This document shows positions 1-8,800 of a stretch of 64,000 nt of DNA, in pieces. A program made the translations under genes and the position numbers. The stretch spans positions 25,632 through 89,631 of the forward strand of contig NZ_WTYB01000003.1 of assembly GCF_009828055.1 (NCBI RefSeq), in the 5' to 3' direction. The notes under the pieces were generated by a model. That model was given only the letters and a program-made list of their open reading frames with translations. It did no database searches and was not told the DNA's origin. Within the stretch, counting starts at the first letter, position 1; each line of letters opens with the position of its first letter. Origin of the DNA: Erythrobacter ramosus. Its GTDB lineage: Bacteria; Pseudomonadota; Alphaproteobacteria; Sphingomonadales; Sphingomonadaceae.

Positions 1-739
1 GCCAGCCTGCATCGGTGAACTGGTCGGCCAGCAGCGCCGTGCCAAGCATATGCGGCTCCCCCGGCGCGGTGGCCAGCAGGATGCTGTAACGGCTGCTGCG
101 GATACCTTGCGGGGCTGTTTCATACCGCACCGCGTGGCCTGCCATCTGCAACATGCTGATCGCGATCGTCAGATCAAGCTCGGTGCAATCATCGGCGAGC
201 CAGGCATCGCCCAGCGCGCGGGCGGCAGGCTCGATCAGCAGGCTGAGCACCGCATCGCTCGTCCAACCCTGTTCGGCGAGCGCTGCCATCAGCGCGTTGA
301 GGCCGATATCGTCGCCATCAAGCGACATCTGCACAGCCTTGCGGACATGCTCGGCCACGGCGGGCGGAAGGTCGAATTGGCCGCCGACGGGATCGGGAAT
401 GCGGCTGACATTGCTGCTGAGGAACATGTCCCAGCCGGTAAACAACCGGGCGGGGGCCATGTGCTTGCTCAGCACTTCGATTTCGCTGTGGCGCTGGTCG
501 CGGGCAACCGAGGACCAGATTGCTTCCAACCCTTCGGGCGGGCCTTCGAGGGTCTGGAGAAACCGACCTTCTTCGAACAACAGCATTCCCGTAACGCCGA
601 CGCTGCGATTGCGCGCGCGGGCTTGCCGGGCGAGCGATTGCAGCTCGGTTGCGTCCGGAATTTTGGTCGCGGTGCTCTGATACGTCAGGCACCCGATCCA
701 ATTGTCTTGCGCGACTTGAAGGTTGTCCGTCCTGGCCAT
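1..739 (-). CDS. BLUF-domain photoreceptor with a B12-binding-type (SCHIC-like) domain, 3' end cut by window
   Basis: This reads from an ATG at 739 and stays open to the left edge (246 codons). Residues about 14-106 are a BLUF domain (blue light sensing using FAD). All key residues are visible: Tyr20, Asn44 and Gln62 (in FLQTLEG) around the flavin, and Trp103 in FTGWDM, at almost the same numbering as AppA. From about residue 123 a helical bundle follows, then a B12-binding-type segment with GEPHMLG (ExHxxG, His230) just before the edge. The arrangement resembles AppA-type light/redox antirepressors, whose C-terminal domain binds heme, and the B12-binding PpaA/AerR/CarH families. An in-frame stop lies directly before the ATG, so this start is firm. 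The ligand of the second domain cannot be decided, and no photosynthesis genes are in view. Confidence 0.85.
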   Translation of the reverse strand, partial: MARTDNLQVAQDNWIGCLTYQSTATKIPDATELQSLARQARARNRSVGVTGMLLFEEGRFLQTLEGPPEGLEAIWSSVARDQRHSEIEVLSKHMAPARLFTGWDMFLSSNVSRIPDPVGGQFDLPPAVAEHVRKAVQMSLDGDDIGLNALMAALAEQGWTSDAVLSLLIEPAARALGDAWLADDCTELDLTIAISMLQMAGHAVRYETAPQGIRSSRYSILLATAPGEPHMLGTALLADQFTDAGW

Positions 740-1337
740 TCACCCATCCCCACTGCACCTTTACGGAAGGGTCAGTCGAGCGCCGCAGAGAACGAACTCC
801 GCACAGGCCCGGCGCGATCCCTCCGCCGCCTCATTTCTTTCCCTGGGAAGTGGTCCGGCATCTAGCGCACCGGTCGTTCCGCCCTGGATTGCCGCTTAGC
901 CCAATGAGGCCGGGCGACTTCGGCGTGCCCGTTCGATCATGCCGCGCCCGCACATCGCGTGCTGAAAGGTGCGGGCGGCCTGTTGGCACACCGTTTCGTC
1001 GTACCGGGATCATCCGGAGACGCGGTAGTTTCGTCAAGTGATATATCCGGTACCGGTTTGCCCGATACCGCAACAATCGCGGCTTTCCGGGCTATTGCGC
1101 CGGCAGATTTAACCACGGTCCCGCTCTGGCACGGGCTTCATCGGGCCGACATTGCCCGCGATCCTGCTCGATTGGCCGCGCGCAGGCCTGAGTCGCACCC
1201 ACACTGGGAGCACAACATAAGTGATGGTGAATAGTCGCCGACCTGTCAGTCAGGGCCGCGTCGAAGCCGTTCCGCGCATCGCTGCCTGGCAGCGTTACGG
1301 TGCCGGAGCGGAACATTCCTCGGCCAGGAGACAACGA
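740..1337. other. Intergenic region with no convincing gene
   Basis: About 600 bases separate the divergent BLUF gene and the GlsB-like gene. Open frames exist on both strands but show no family signature or credible ribosome binding site. A GGTACC-centred palindrome (about 1048-1057) lies beside a TTGACG box read on the minus strand (about 1032-1037), which could belong to the BLUF promoter. This is weak. No tRNA or terminator was recognised. Confidence 0.5.
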
Positions 1338-1607
1338 ATGAACCTAATAATTGTCATCATCGTCGGCGGCATTCTCGGCTGGCTCGCCAGCATCGTGATG
1401 CGGACCAACGCCCAGCAGGGCATTCTCCTCAACATCGTGGTCGGCATTGTCGGCGCGTTGGTTGCCGGGTTCCTGATCTCGCCCTTGCTCGGCGTTGCGC
1501 CGATCACATCGGGCGCGTTTGATATCAGCGCATTGCTGGTGTCGTTCCTTGGTGCGCTGATTCTGCTCGCCATCGTTAATCTCGTTCGCCGCGGTTCCGT
1601 GCGTTGA
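1338..1607 (+). CDS. GlsB/YeaQ/YmgE-family stress-response membrane protein
   Basis: An 89-residue, very hydrophobic protein with glycine-rich helices: an N-terminal segment with GGILGWLAS, a middle helix with VVGIVGALVAGFL, and a C-terminal helix ending in VNLVRRGSVR. This is the size and pattern of the transglycosylase-associated/YeaQ-YmgE family of small inner-membrane proteins, which are typically stress-induced. A CAGGAG ribosome binding site precedes the ATG; a longer upstream-extended reading has no such support. A small lipoprotein gene follows 17 bases after the stop, so they are probably co-transcribed. The nearby EcfG-like sigma factor suggests general-stress control, but no clear EcfG promoter was found. 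Confidence 0.8.
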   Translation: MNLIIVIIVGGILGWLASIVMRTNAQQGILLNIVVGIVGALVAGFLISPLLGVAPITSGAFDISALLVSFLGALILLAIVNLVRRGSVR

Positions 1608-1624
1608 ACAAAGGAGCACGTTAC

Positions 1625-1915
1625 ATGAAGAAGACCATTACGATCGCTGCGCTCGGCGCATCGGCCCTCGCGCTTGCCGCCTGTGCGGAGAGCAAGCAGG
1701 AAGAACAGCTCGAAGCCCAGGCCGAAGACGTCCGCGAAGCGGGCGAACAGACCGCCGATCAGATGGAAGACCGCGCCGACACGCTCGATCAGACGGTCGA
1801 CGGGGTGGATTCGAACGCCGAACAGAACCTTGAGAACAAGGCGGATGCCGTGCGCGACAACACCGAAGCGAAGGCTGACGCGCTTGAGGAAAAGGCCGAC
1901 AACCTGCCCCAGTAA
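1625..1915 (+). CDS. Small charged lipoprotein
   Basis: A 96-residue protein starting MKKTITIAALGASALALAAC, a classic lipoprotein signal with lipobox LAAC. The mature part is very rich in Glu, Asp, Ala and Gln and predicted almost entirely helical, with repeated EDRADTLDQ- and DNTEAKADALEEKAD-like stretches typical of coiled coils. The start with AAAGGAG upstream is preferred over an in-frame ATG-less extension into the previous gene. It follows the GlsB-like gene in the same direction. No named family was recognised; a periplasmic envelope-stress role is only inferred from context. Confidence 0.75.
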   Translation: MKKTITIAALGASALALAACAESKQEEQLEAQAEDVREAGEQTADQMEDRADTLDQTVDGVDSNAEQNLENKADAVRDNTEAKADALEEKADNLPQ

Positions 1916-2005
1916 AGTCTTTCGGCTTCAGATGGTGCCGATTGTGAGGCACATCCGCGGCGCCGTCTGTGTGCGGGCCTGTCCAGTGGACGGGCCCGCC
2001 CATGA

Positions 2006-2542
2006 TCAGGCCTCGGGCAAGGCGTCCGCGCCGTCGATAATCGCCCGGATCGCCGCGCGGCCCCGATTGATCCGGCTCTTGACGGTGCCGATCTTGCAAT
2101 CTGTCGCAAGCGCCGCTTCTTCGTAGCTCATTCCCGCTCCCGCGATTAGCATCAGCATCTCACGCTGCGTGTTGGGCAATTGTCCCAGAGCCACCTCGAT
2201 ATCTTCAAGATGGAGTCCTTCTTCCTGATTGGGCTGCTGGATCAGGATGCGCTCCGCCGCCTCAGGGTCCCACGGGGTCAACCGGCTGCGCTTGCGCGCC
2301 GTGCTGTAGAACTGGTTACGCAGGATTGTGAACACCCACGGACGGAACTTGCTGCCCGGCTGGAAGGTATGACGCGATGACCACGCGCGGACCATCGTCT
2401 CCTGCACAAGATCGTCAACCATATCGCGCTGGCGGCACAGCGATTGCGCAAAGCGGCGCAGCGCGGGGAGCGATGCGGTCATTTCTTCGGTGAAGCCGGA
2501 GGCAGGGTTTTCACAGGAACTGGTCGGGGCTGGCTTGTGCAT
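2006..2542 (-). CDS. EcfG-like (ECF15-type) RNA polymerase sigma factor
   Basis: A 178-residue ECF sigma factor. Sigma2 (about residues 25-90) contains LPALRRFAQSL, DDLVQETMVRAW and the FRPWVFTILRNQFYS segment typical of EcfG proteins. Sigma4 (about 110-165) contains LPNTQREMLMLI, YEEAA and IGTVKSRINRGR for -35 recognition. EcfG drives the alphaproteobacterial general stress response and is released from NepR by phosphorylated PhyR. Neither nepR nor phyR is adjacent, so this may be a secondary EcfG paralogue. Neighbours (GlsB-like protein, DUF4142 lipoprotein, trehalose genes) are typical general-stress targets. Confidence 0.8.
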   Translation of the reverse strand: MHKPAPTSSCENPASGFTEEMTASLPALRRFAQSLCRQRDMVDDLVQETMVRAWSSRHTFQPGSKFRPWVFTILRNQFYSTARKRSRLTPWDPEAAERILIQQPNQEEGLHLEDIEVALGQLPNTQREMLMLIAGAGMSYEEAALATDCKIGTVKSRINRGRAAIRAIIDGADALPEA

Positions 2543-2747
2543 GGCACCTTTCCGTCACGTTTCTCCCCTTCACCTCTCTTGGGCCACCTTCCGTCCGGGT
2601 TCCCTATACTCGGCAAGGATTTGCGCCCCGCCAGGGCCCGCAAGGCATTAAAACGGGTCATTGGCCTATGTGAGTTCGTCCAGCTCGCTCGCGTCCTATC
2701 AATGGCAGCCTCCCGCCGCGTGCGCGGCCGATTTGAAAGGATGGACC

Positions 2748-3353
2748 ATGCGTATCCCACTGCTGATCGCCGCCAGCCTGCTGGCAACGGCCTGTGACAG
2801 CCCCGGCACTGATGAGAACATGGCTGCAAGCGGTGTCGGCCCTGCCGTCAACGACGCGTCTGATGCCTTGACCGAAGGACCACCCTCATCGCTGGCCTTC
2901 GTGCAGGGCATCATCAGGTCGAACCTTTATGAAATCGCTGCGGGCAACATCGCGCTCGACAAGGCGGAAGCCAGCTCAGTGCGGGATTTTGCGCAGATGA
3001 TGGTCACCGATCACTCGAAGGCGCTGGAGACGCTTGAGGATGCGGTGGGAAGTTCGGGCCAGACGCTCGCTCTGCCGACCAATCTCGACGCCGAGCATCA
3101 GGCCAAGGTCGACATCCTCCAGAGCCTTCAGGGCGCCGCCTTCGACCGCGAATACCTGAGCCAGCAAATGACTGCGCACCGCGAGGCGCTGACTTTGCTC
3201 AAGGCCTATGGCGGCAAAGGCGAGTTAGCGGAGCTGCGCCAGTTCGCCCAAGGCGCGATTCCGACCGTGCAGAAGCACCATGACTGGCTGGAGAAGAACA
3301 CGCCGCAGCCGGGCACAGCGATGGCGAGCGGCGAAGCCACACCCACGCCTTAA
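2748..3353 (+). CDS. DUF4142 lipoprotein
   Basis: A 201-residue protein. The ATG at 2748 follows AAAGG and begins a short lipoprotein-like signal with Cys near residue 16 (LLATAC). The body matches DUF4142: VQGIIRSNLYEIAAGNIALDKA, RDFAQMMVTDHSKA and a second MTAHREALTLL helix with LRQFAQGAIPTVQKHHDWLE. The family forms ferritin-like four-helix bundles exported to the periplasm; its biochemical role is poorly known and members often belong to stress regulons. It is divergent from the EcfG-like gene across a 205-base promoter region and ends before a strong terminator. An upstream in-frame ATG lacks a ribosome site and would hide the signal. Confidence 0.85.
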   Translation: MRIPLLIAASLLATACDSPGTDENMAASGVGPAVNDASDALTEGPPSSLAFVQGIIRSNLYEIAAGNIALDKAEASSVRDFAQMMVTDHSKALETLEDAVGSSGQTLALPTNLDAEHQAKVDILQSLQGAAFDREYLSQQMTAHREALTLLKAYGGKGELAELRQFAQGAIPTVQKHHDWLEKNTPQPGTAMASGEATPTP

Positions 3354-3379
3354 CGAGACCGTCGTTCCGACAACGCAAA

Positions 3380-3412
3380 CCCCGTGTGGCCGCGCGCCGC
3401 ACGGGGTTTTGT
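3380..3412. terminator. Rho-independent terminator between the DUF4142 gene and otsA
   Basis: CCCCGTG and CACGGGG form a 7-bp stem followed by TTTT on the plus strand, with AAA on the other side. It therefore serves the DUF4142 gene and possibly otsA from the opposite side. Confidence 0.7.
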
Positions 3413-3422
3413 GTGCGGGTGC

Positions 3423-4841
3423 TCAGTCGGCGTTGACGGCTTTGGGAAGTAGGCGCGCGGCGGGCTTTGGCCCCGCCTTTTCCAGCGCTTCCATGAAGGT
3501 TTTCGACCACCAGTGAACGTCCTGTTTGACGATGCAGTCGAACATCGCCTTGTGCCGCTCCTGCCGTTCGGCGAGCGGCATGGCGAGCGCGCGGGCGATG
3601 CCATCAGCCATGTCCTCGCTGCTGTGCGGGTTGACGATCACCGCGCCTTCCAGTTGCGCGGCGGCTCCGGCAAAGCGTGACAGCACCAGCACGCCGGGAT
3701 CGGCGGGGTCCTGGGCTGCGACATATTCCTTGGCGACCAGATTCATCCCATCCCGCAAGGGCGTGACGAGCCCAACCCGCGCGGCGCGGTAGATGCCGAA
3801 CAGCTTCTCACGCGAGTATCCGTGATTGACGTAGCGGATCGGCACCCAGTCTATCGTCGCGAATTCGCCATTGATGCTGCCCGACAGCGCGTTGAGCTCA
3901 GCTCGGATCTGCTGGTAGCTCGGCACGTCCCCGCGTGATGGCGGTGCGATCTGAAGCAGCGACACCTTCTCGCACAGTTCGGGGTGGTTGGTGAGGAACT
4001 GCTGGTAGGCGATGAAGCGCTCCTGCAAGCCCTTGGAATAATCGAGCCGGTCGACGCCCACAATCATGTCGCGCCCGACCGCGCTGACCATCAGCTGGGT
4101 TTGCGACTGCTTGGCCGCCATCGAATGGGCTGCGCTGCAAAAATCGGCGGTGTCGAGCCCGATCGGGCAGACCAGCATTCGCGTGCGCCGGTTGCCGAAG
4201 CTGACGATCTCACCGTCGATATCGGCATCGAGATGGGCGGTGACATAGTCCATGAACGCCTGCCGCCACTCCTCCGACTGGAAACCGACCACATCGTAAT
4301 CGAGCAGGCTTTCGACCAGTTCGCGGTGGTCAGGTAGCGATATCAGCAGGCTTGGCGGCGGCCAGGGGATATGGAGGAAGAAGCCGATCCGGTTGCGAAA
4401 ACCGCGCTCGCGCAGCTGCTGGCCGAGCGGCAGGAGGTGATAGTCATGCACCCAGACCAGATCGTCCGGCTCGATCAGCGGGCCGACAGTTTCGGCAAAG
4501 CGATGATTCACCCGCGCATAGCCCCCGGCAAAATCGCGCGCGATTTCGGTCAGGTCGAGCCGGTAGTGAAACAACGGCCACAAGGTGCGGTTGGCAAAGC
4601 CGTTGTAGTATTCCTCGATGTCCTGCGCTTCGAGATCGATGGTGGCCGTGGCGACGCCATTGGCGCGGCGAAACGTGATCTGGCCGGTGAACTCCTCGGT
4701 CTGCTCACCCGACCAGCCGAACCAGATACCGTTGCTGGCGCGCAGACCTGCCGCCAACGCAACGGCCAGTCCACCGCGATTGGCGGTCTCGCCTTCGGTT
4801 TCGGTTTGCACGCGGTTGGAAATGGCAATCAGGCGAGGCAT
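3423..4841 (-). CDS. otsA: Trehalose-6-phosphate synthase (GT20)
   Basis: A 472-residue GT20 enzyme joining UDP-glucose and glucose-6-phosphate to trehalose-6-phosphate in the cytoplasm. Visible signatures are SNRV near the N terminus with [38 protein letters not shown] and [14 protein letters not shown]. The start [11 protein letters not shown] follows a GGAGGG ribosome site; an upstream in-frame reading adds about 40 residues unlike the family. The length matches OtsA. It lies 156 bases downstream of otsB in the same direction, making an antiporter-otsB-otsA unit suited to osmotic and desiccation stress. Confidence 0.93.
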   Translation of the reverse strand: MPRLIAISNRVQTETEGETANRGGLAVALAAGLRASNGIWFGWSGEQTEEFTGQITFRRANGVATATIDLEAQDIEEYYNGFANRTLWPLFHYRLDLTEIARDFAGGYARVNHRFAETVGPLIEPDDLVWVHDYHLLPLGQQLRERGFRNRIGFFLHIPWPPPSLLISLPDHRELVESLLDYDVVGFQSEEWRQAFMDYVTAHLDADIDGEIVSFGNRRTRMLVCPIGLDTADFCSAAHSMAAKQSQTQLMVSAVGRDMIVGVDRLDYSKGLQERFIAYQQFLTNHPELCEKVSLLQIAPPSRGDVPSYQQIRAELNALSGSINGEFATIDWVPIRYVNHGYSREKLFGIYRAARVGLVTPLRDGMNLVAKEYVAAQDPADPGVLVLSRFAGAAAQLEGAVIVNPHSSEDMADGIARALAMPLAERQERHKAMFDCIVKQDVHWWSKTFMEALEKAGPKPAARLLPKAVNAD

Positions 4842-4997
4842 CGGCGACCCTCCGTTGGGGACAGGGCAGCGCGGGGCGCGGCCATGCAGGGGTAAAGCCA
4901 GGGCGGAGCTTGTCCGCGAGATCCAGCGACCTTGCGACCCTTGCCCGAACCAGCCGAACAAAAAATGGCCTATGTGGTAAATTTGGCCGAAGCCCTG

Positions 4998-5711
4998 TTA
5001 CGCCAGCAATTTGCGGATGTGGCTGATCACCTCGGCAGGGCCAGAAAGCACGTCATCGGCGTGGGCGGCGATCTTCTGACCCACCGCAATCCCGCGCCCG
5101 CCGAACTTACGTGCGGCGATGATGGCGGGAATGTCGGTCAAGTCGTCACCGATATAGACGGGTGAGCTACCCGCAAAGCGCCGCCGGTCCATGATCTGGC
5201 GCACGGCCTCGCCCTTGTTCGCACCGGGCAAAAGCAATTCGAACACCATATCGCCGGGCTGGATCGCGAGGCGATGATCCTCCGCGCATTCCCTGGCCCA
5301 GTCGTGCACAGCCTCACGCAGCGTCGGCGCCAGTCGGTAGTGCAGGCCGAGGCCGAAGCTCTTGAGTTCGATCACCACACCCCGCTGCGCGCCGAAGCGC
5401 TTCTCGGTCTCGCGCGCCAGCCGGGCGAACAGCGCAGAGTGCTCGGGCGCGCTCAGCAGGCCGTCGCTGCGCAATTCGAGCCCGTGGCTGGCGGCGACCG
5501 TGACGCCCCTCAGGCTCTCGCCCCACAGTGCATCGAGCTGTTCGAGCGAGCGGCCGGAAATGATCGCGACGCGCCCTTCCAGCCGCTCCATCGCCTCGGC
5601 GATCAAGGCGTGCAGATCGTCACTCACTACGATGGCGTCGGGTGTGGCGACAATCGGCACGAGCGTGCCATCGAAATCGAGCAGCAGAGCGAGGGGCTTC
5701 GGCAGGGTCAT
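4998..5711 (-). CDS. otsB: Trehalose-6-phosphate phosphatase (HAD family)
   Basis: A 237-residue HAD phosphatase removing phosphate from trehalose-6-phosphate. LLLDFDGTLVPI supplies Asp12/Asp14 of HAD motif I, IISGRS motif II, and YIGDDLTDIPA the C-terminal acidic motif; LELRSDG and LGLHYR fall in the cap region. The ATG at 5711 overlaps the stop of the upstream antiporter by four bases (ATGA), indicating translational coupling and deciding the start. It precedes otsA. Confidence 0.92.
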   Translation of the reverse strand: MTLPKPLALLLDFDGTLVPIVATPDAIVVSDDLHALIAEAMERLEGRVAIISGRSLEQLDALWGESLRGVTVAASHGLELRSDGLLSAPEHSALFARLARETEKRFGAQRGVVIELKSFGLGLHYRLAPTLREAVHDWARECAEDHRLAIQPGDMVFELLLPGANKGEAVRQIMDRRRFAGSSPVYIGDDLTDIPAIIAARKFGGRGIAVGQKIAAHADDVLSGPAEVISHIRKLLA

Positions 5712-6967
5712 TGCACGGCTGCCTGTTCGAGCCGAGGTCTCCGCTTTGGTTCCGATGCCGTATCGGCGCGGATTCCCGCGAGCACGGCGGCGGCGCTCAG
5801 GCCGTGGACCAGTGCGGACAGCGCAATCGCCACCAGCACCACCAGCCACAGGTCGGTCAGTCCCGCCAAGGGCGCCGCGCTTGCGGCAAAGGCGAGGTAA
5901 TAAATGCTCCCGATCCCGCGCACGCCGAAAGCTGCGGTGACAAAGCGTTCACGCGGCGGCAGGCCCGACCCGGCCAGCGCCACCCACCCGCTCAGCGGGC
6001 GGACAAGGAAGATCAGGCTCGCAGCGATGGCGACATGCTTCCACTCCACCCACGCCGCATAGGTGCCGAGCGCCGCGCCGGTCATCAGCAGCAGGACCGC
6101 GGTCAATGCGTGTTCGATGGCAAGGTTGAAGAGGTGGAGATTGCTGTGAAAGCTGTGCTTGGCCTCGACCCGGCGGAATGCCATCCCGCCCACGAAGCAG
6201 GCGATGAAGCCATAGCCATGGACGAACTCGGCCGCGCCGTAACACACCAGCACACCTGCCAGCGCGAGCACGCCCGATCCGGTCTCGGCGAGGATATTGC
6301 CCATCGGCCAGCGGAACACCACCTGCCCGAGCAACCATCCGGTCAAGACCCCGCTGACCGCGCCCGCTGCGATCCGGTAGGCTACATCATAGCTGAGCCA
6401 GTTGAACGCTTCGGTGCCGGAAATCCCGCCTAGCGCTGCAATAGCGAGGTAGACGAAGGGGAAGGCCAGCCCGTCATTCAACCCGGCCTCGGTCGTGAGA
6501 GCGAAGCGCACCGGATGCTCACCGCCTTCGGTTGGCGGGCCGACCTGCAAATCGCCTGCCAGCACCGGGTCGGTGGGCGCAAGCACAGCGCCCAGCAGCA
6601 GCGCGCTCGCCAGCGGCAGGCCGGCTGCCGTGCCTGCCAGCACCATCGCGCCAATGGTCAGCGGCATCGCCACCGCCAGCAGACGCCACGTCACCCGCCA
6701 GCGCGCAAAGGGGCGCACCACATCGAGCCGCATGCCGGTGGCGAACAGCGCAACGATCACCGCCATTTCGCTCATCGTCTCCCACCACTGGGGATGGCTG
6801 ATGGGCGTGAAGAGCGGCGGCGCTTCGTCGATCGCCAGCGCGCAAACGAAGCCCGCAAGGATCAACAAGGCCGATGCGGCAGGCTCGCGGCCCGAAACAA
6901 ACCGCGGCAGCCAGAACGCTGCCAGAATGGCGAGCCCCGCGAACAGCAGGAATTCGTGATACGACAT
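5708..6967 (-). CDS. CPA1-type cation:proton antiporter
   Basis: A 419-residue polytopic membrane protein with about 12 hydrophobic helices. The ion-binding region LAPTDPVLAGDLQ and the downstream TTEAGLNDGLAFPFVYLA stretch (paired Glu/Asn-Asp in the family's discontinuous helix) identify the Na+(K+)/H+ antiporter NhaP group. The start MSYHEFLLFAG is chosen because the residues encoded upstream are polar and unlike the family. Overlap with otsB links ion homeostasis to trehalose production, a coherent salt-stress operon. Confidence 0.85.
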   Translation of the reverse strand: MSYHEFLLFAGLAILAAFWLPRFVSGREPAASALLILAGFVCALAIDEAPPLFTPISHPQWWETMSEMAVIVALFATGMRLDVVRPFARWRVTWRLLAVAMPLTIGAMVLAGTAAGLPLASALLLGAVLAPTDPVLAGDLQVGPPTEGGEHPVRFALTTEAGLNDGLAFPFVYLAIAALGGISGTEAFNWLSYDVAYRIAAGAVSGVLTGWLLGQVVFRWPMGNILAETGSGVLALAGVLVCYGAAEFVHGYGFIACFVGGMAFRRVEAKHSFHSNLHLFNLAIEHALTAVLLLMTGAALGTYAAWVEWKHVAIAASLIFLVRPLSGWVALAGSGLPPRERFVTAAFGVRGIGSIYYLAFAASAAPLAGLTDLWLVVLVAIALSALVHGLSAAAVLAGIRADTASEPKRRPRLEQAAVQ

Positions 6968-7593
6968 GAGTAGGTGACTGCCATTGGTCCCGCGGGAGGG
7001 GCGGGAGCCGCAGGCATGGCGCGGCGAACGGGGCCGAACATTAACCGGGGATAGGAACCCGGCAATACCGGCGCGCGAGGCCTCCACTCAGGGAGCGCTG
7101 CGACGCTCACAAAAAACCCCGCCCATCACTGGGCGGGGAGTATATTGGGGCAATGACCGAGCCATAAGGAAGCCGAACGCTGGCTGGGTCATCCGATGAC
7201 CGGAAGGATCGGGACCTTCTGGTGCCCGTTCTCTGCCCAGCCCATGCACGGCACGCTCTAACCTAAATTGGACTCGCGCGATTTATGGCGCTCAGATGCC
7301 AATTCCGCTGTCATGTCCCGCCTGAGCGCGCCAAGCTTGGCAATCGGCAGCCGGGCTCTCCGGCGTGGAGGAACCTTGTGGCGCAAACCGGATTGTTCCA
7401 TGAAATTTCGAATTTGTTATTTTTGTGCCGTTGCTTCGCCCAGTTTACCGATCGAAGTGGTTGTTTAAGCCAGTACGAAGCATTTACCCGGTGAGCCGAA
7501 CACAATTCGACCCTCGGCGTAACTTTTGAATGAGAGAAGAACCGGCTATTCTGAGAAATTGTATATGACGCAACACTCCCGAGGAGGACGCCA
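6968..7593. other. Intergenic region with a minus-strand terminator and possible small transcript
   Basis: This is the region between the antiporter and a Crp/Fnr gene. It holds a strong minus-strand terminator at 7111-7138, listed separately, with no recognisable gene feeding it. On the minus strand an 18-residue open frame (7245 to 7189, MGWAENGHQKVPILPVIG) sits just ahead of the terminator. The 7400-7560 part is AT-richer than its surroundings and probably carries the Crp/Fnr promoter. Confidence 0.5.
7111..7138 (-). terminator. Strong Rho-independent terminator (minus strand) without an obvious gene
   Basis: CCCCGCCCA and TGGGCGGGG form a perfect 9-bp stem with a TCAC loop; on the minus strand it is followed by six U residues. 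No minus-strand gene lies between here and about 7590. Confidence 0.75.
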
Positions 7594-8346
7594 GTGTCCA
7601 ATGCTTTTTTACAACGCCTGACGCACGCTGCCGTACTCTCTGATGAGGAGTTGGCCGCCGTCGAGGAACTGTGCCGGCAGCCCAAGGATGTTGCAGCCAA
7701 AAAATACCTCTCGCGCGATGGTGACGAGATGGTCTCCTTCCCCGTGGTGCTGAGCGGCTGGGCCGCGCGCTACCAGATTCTGCGCGATGGCGCGCGGCAG
7801 ATCACCCGCTTGCTGCTGCCGGGCGATGCTTTCTATTTCGACTCGTCGCCCGATGGCGTCGCGATCGAAGAAGTCATCACCCTCAGCTCGTGCCGGATCG
7901 TCAATATTCTGCACGCCGATATGCGCCGCGTGATCGACCGTTTCCCGGCGGTGGGTGAAGCGATGCGCAGCTATGGCAGCATGGAAAATGCCGTGATGGC
8001 ATCATGGGTGGTCAATGTCGGTCGCCGCGATGCGCTTGAGCGGATGGCGCATCTGATCTGTGAGGCGCATTACCGGCTTTCGCTGGTAGATCCCAAGCTG
8101 GATGAGCAGATGTTCTTCCCGCTGACGCAGGACGATCTGGCCGACGCGCTCGGCCTGACCCCGGTGCACATCAACCGCAAGCTGCAACAGTTGCGTCAGG
8201 ATCAACTCATCACTCTGCGATCAAAGCAGCTGATCATTCATGACCTGCGAAGCCTGCAACAGGTCGCTGGATTCGACAGCGCCTATCTCGCGCCGCGGAC
8301 GCAGACACCGCGCGATGAGGAACGGCTGAAGGCTATCGCGGCCTGA
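7594..8346 (+). CDS. Crp/Fnr-family transcriptional regulator
   Basis: A 250-residue regulator. The cyclic-nucleotide-binding-type barrel spans about residues 25-145 (VVLSGWAARYQILRDGARQI, LLLPGDAFYFD), and a C-terminal winged helix (about 160-235) has LTQDDLADALGLTPVHINRKLQ as recognition region. There are no clustered cysteines, so it is not an oxygen-sensing FNR; the barrel looks degenerate for cAMP. The start is GTG at 7594, set by a GAGGAG ribosome site. A second paralogue sits at 11504 with an HWE kinase and a response regulator between them. Confidence 0.85.
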   Translation: MSNAFLQRLTHAAVLSDEELAAVEELCRQPKDVAAKKYLSRDGDEMVSFPVVLSGWAARYQILRDGARQITRLLLPGDAFYFDSSPDGVAIEEVITLSSCRIVNILHADMRRVIDRFPAVGEAMRSYGSMENAVMASWVVNVGRRDALERMAHLICEAHYRLSLVDPKLDEQMFFPLTQDDLADALGLTPVHINRKLQQLRQDQLITLRSKQLIIHDLRSLQQVAGFDSAYLAPRTQTPRDEERLKAIAA

Positions 8347-8372
8347 GGTGACCCCGCGTGACGGGGGCAATG

Positions 8373-8402
8373 GGTGAGCGCAGTGGGATCGCTGCGCTCA
8401 CC
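8373..8402. terminator. Convergent hairpin between Crp/Fnr gene and response regulator
   Basis: GGTGAGCGCAG and CTGCGCTCACC form a perfect 11-bp stem with an 8-base loop in the gap between converging genes. There is no strong U tract, so it may act as a bidirectional barrier rather than a classical terminator. Confidence 0.5.
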
Positions 8403-8412
8403 GGACATTGTT

Positions 8413-8787
8413 CTAGCCCCCGCGTGACGCCAGTCCGGCGATGACGCTGACTACCCGGTGAAGATCGGCGGGCTTGCTTATGCACACGTTGGTCGCAAGA
8501 TCATCAGGCAGCATTCCCGCGTCATAGCCAGTCAGAAATGCAAACGGGATAGACCGCGCTTGCAACTCGCGCGCGAAGTCGAACGTGTGGCTGTGCCCCA
8601 GATTGATGTCGATCAGCGCCGCATCAATCCGCCCCTCGGCAAGCAGATCAGGCAGATCGGGCACGATCGCAGTGACCGCGACGACCTTGGCACCGGCTTG
8701 CTGGAGCATCTGCTTGCAATCATGTGCTTGGTAGTAATCATCCTCGACGATGATGATGCGGCATCCGGAGAGCACTCTGTCAGTCAT
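8413..8787 (-). CDS. Single-domain response regulator
   Basis: A 124-residue receiver domain with no output domain. The acidic pocket IIIVEDDYY lies near the N terminus, the phospho-acceptor Asp is in AALIDINLG, and the conserved Thr and Lys are in FAFLTGYD and VCISKPAD. It starts 13 bases after the HWE kinase stop, so the two are co-transcribed and this is the likely phosphorylation target. It may relay phosphate or act as a sink. It is not PhyR, which would carry an N-terminal sigma-like domain. Confidence 0.88.
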   Translation of the reverse strand: MTDRVLSGCRIIIVEDDYYQAHDCKQMLQQAGAKVVAVTAIVPDLPDLLAEGRIDAALIDINLGHSHTFDFARELQARSIPFAFLTGYDAGMLPDDLATNVCISKPADLHRVVSVIAGLASRGG

Positions 8788-8800
8788 GGCAGCGGCCCAA

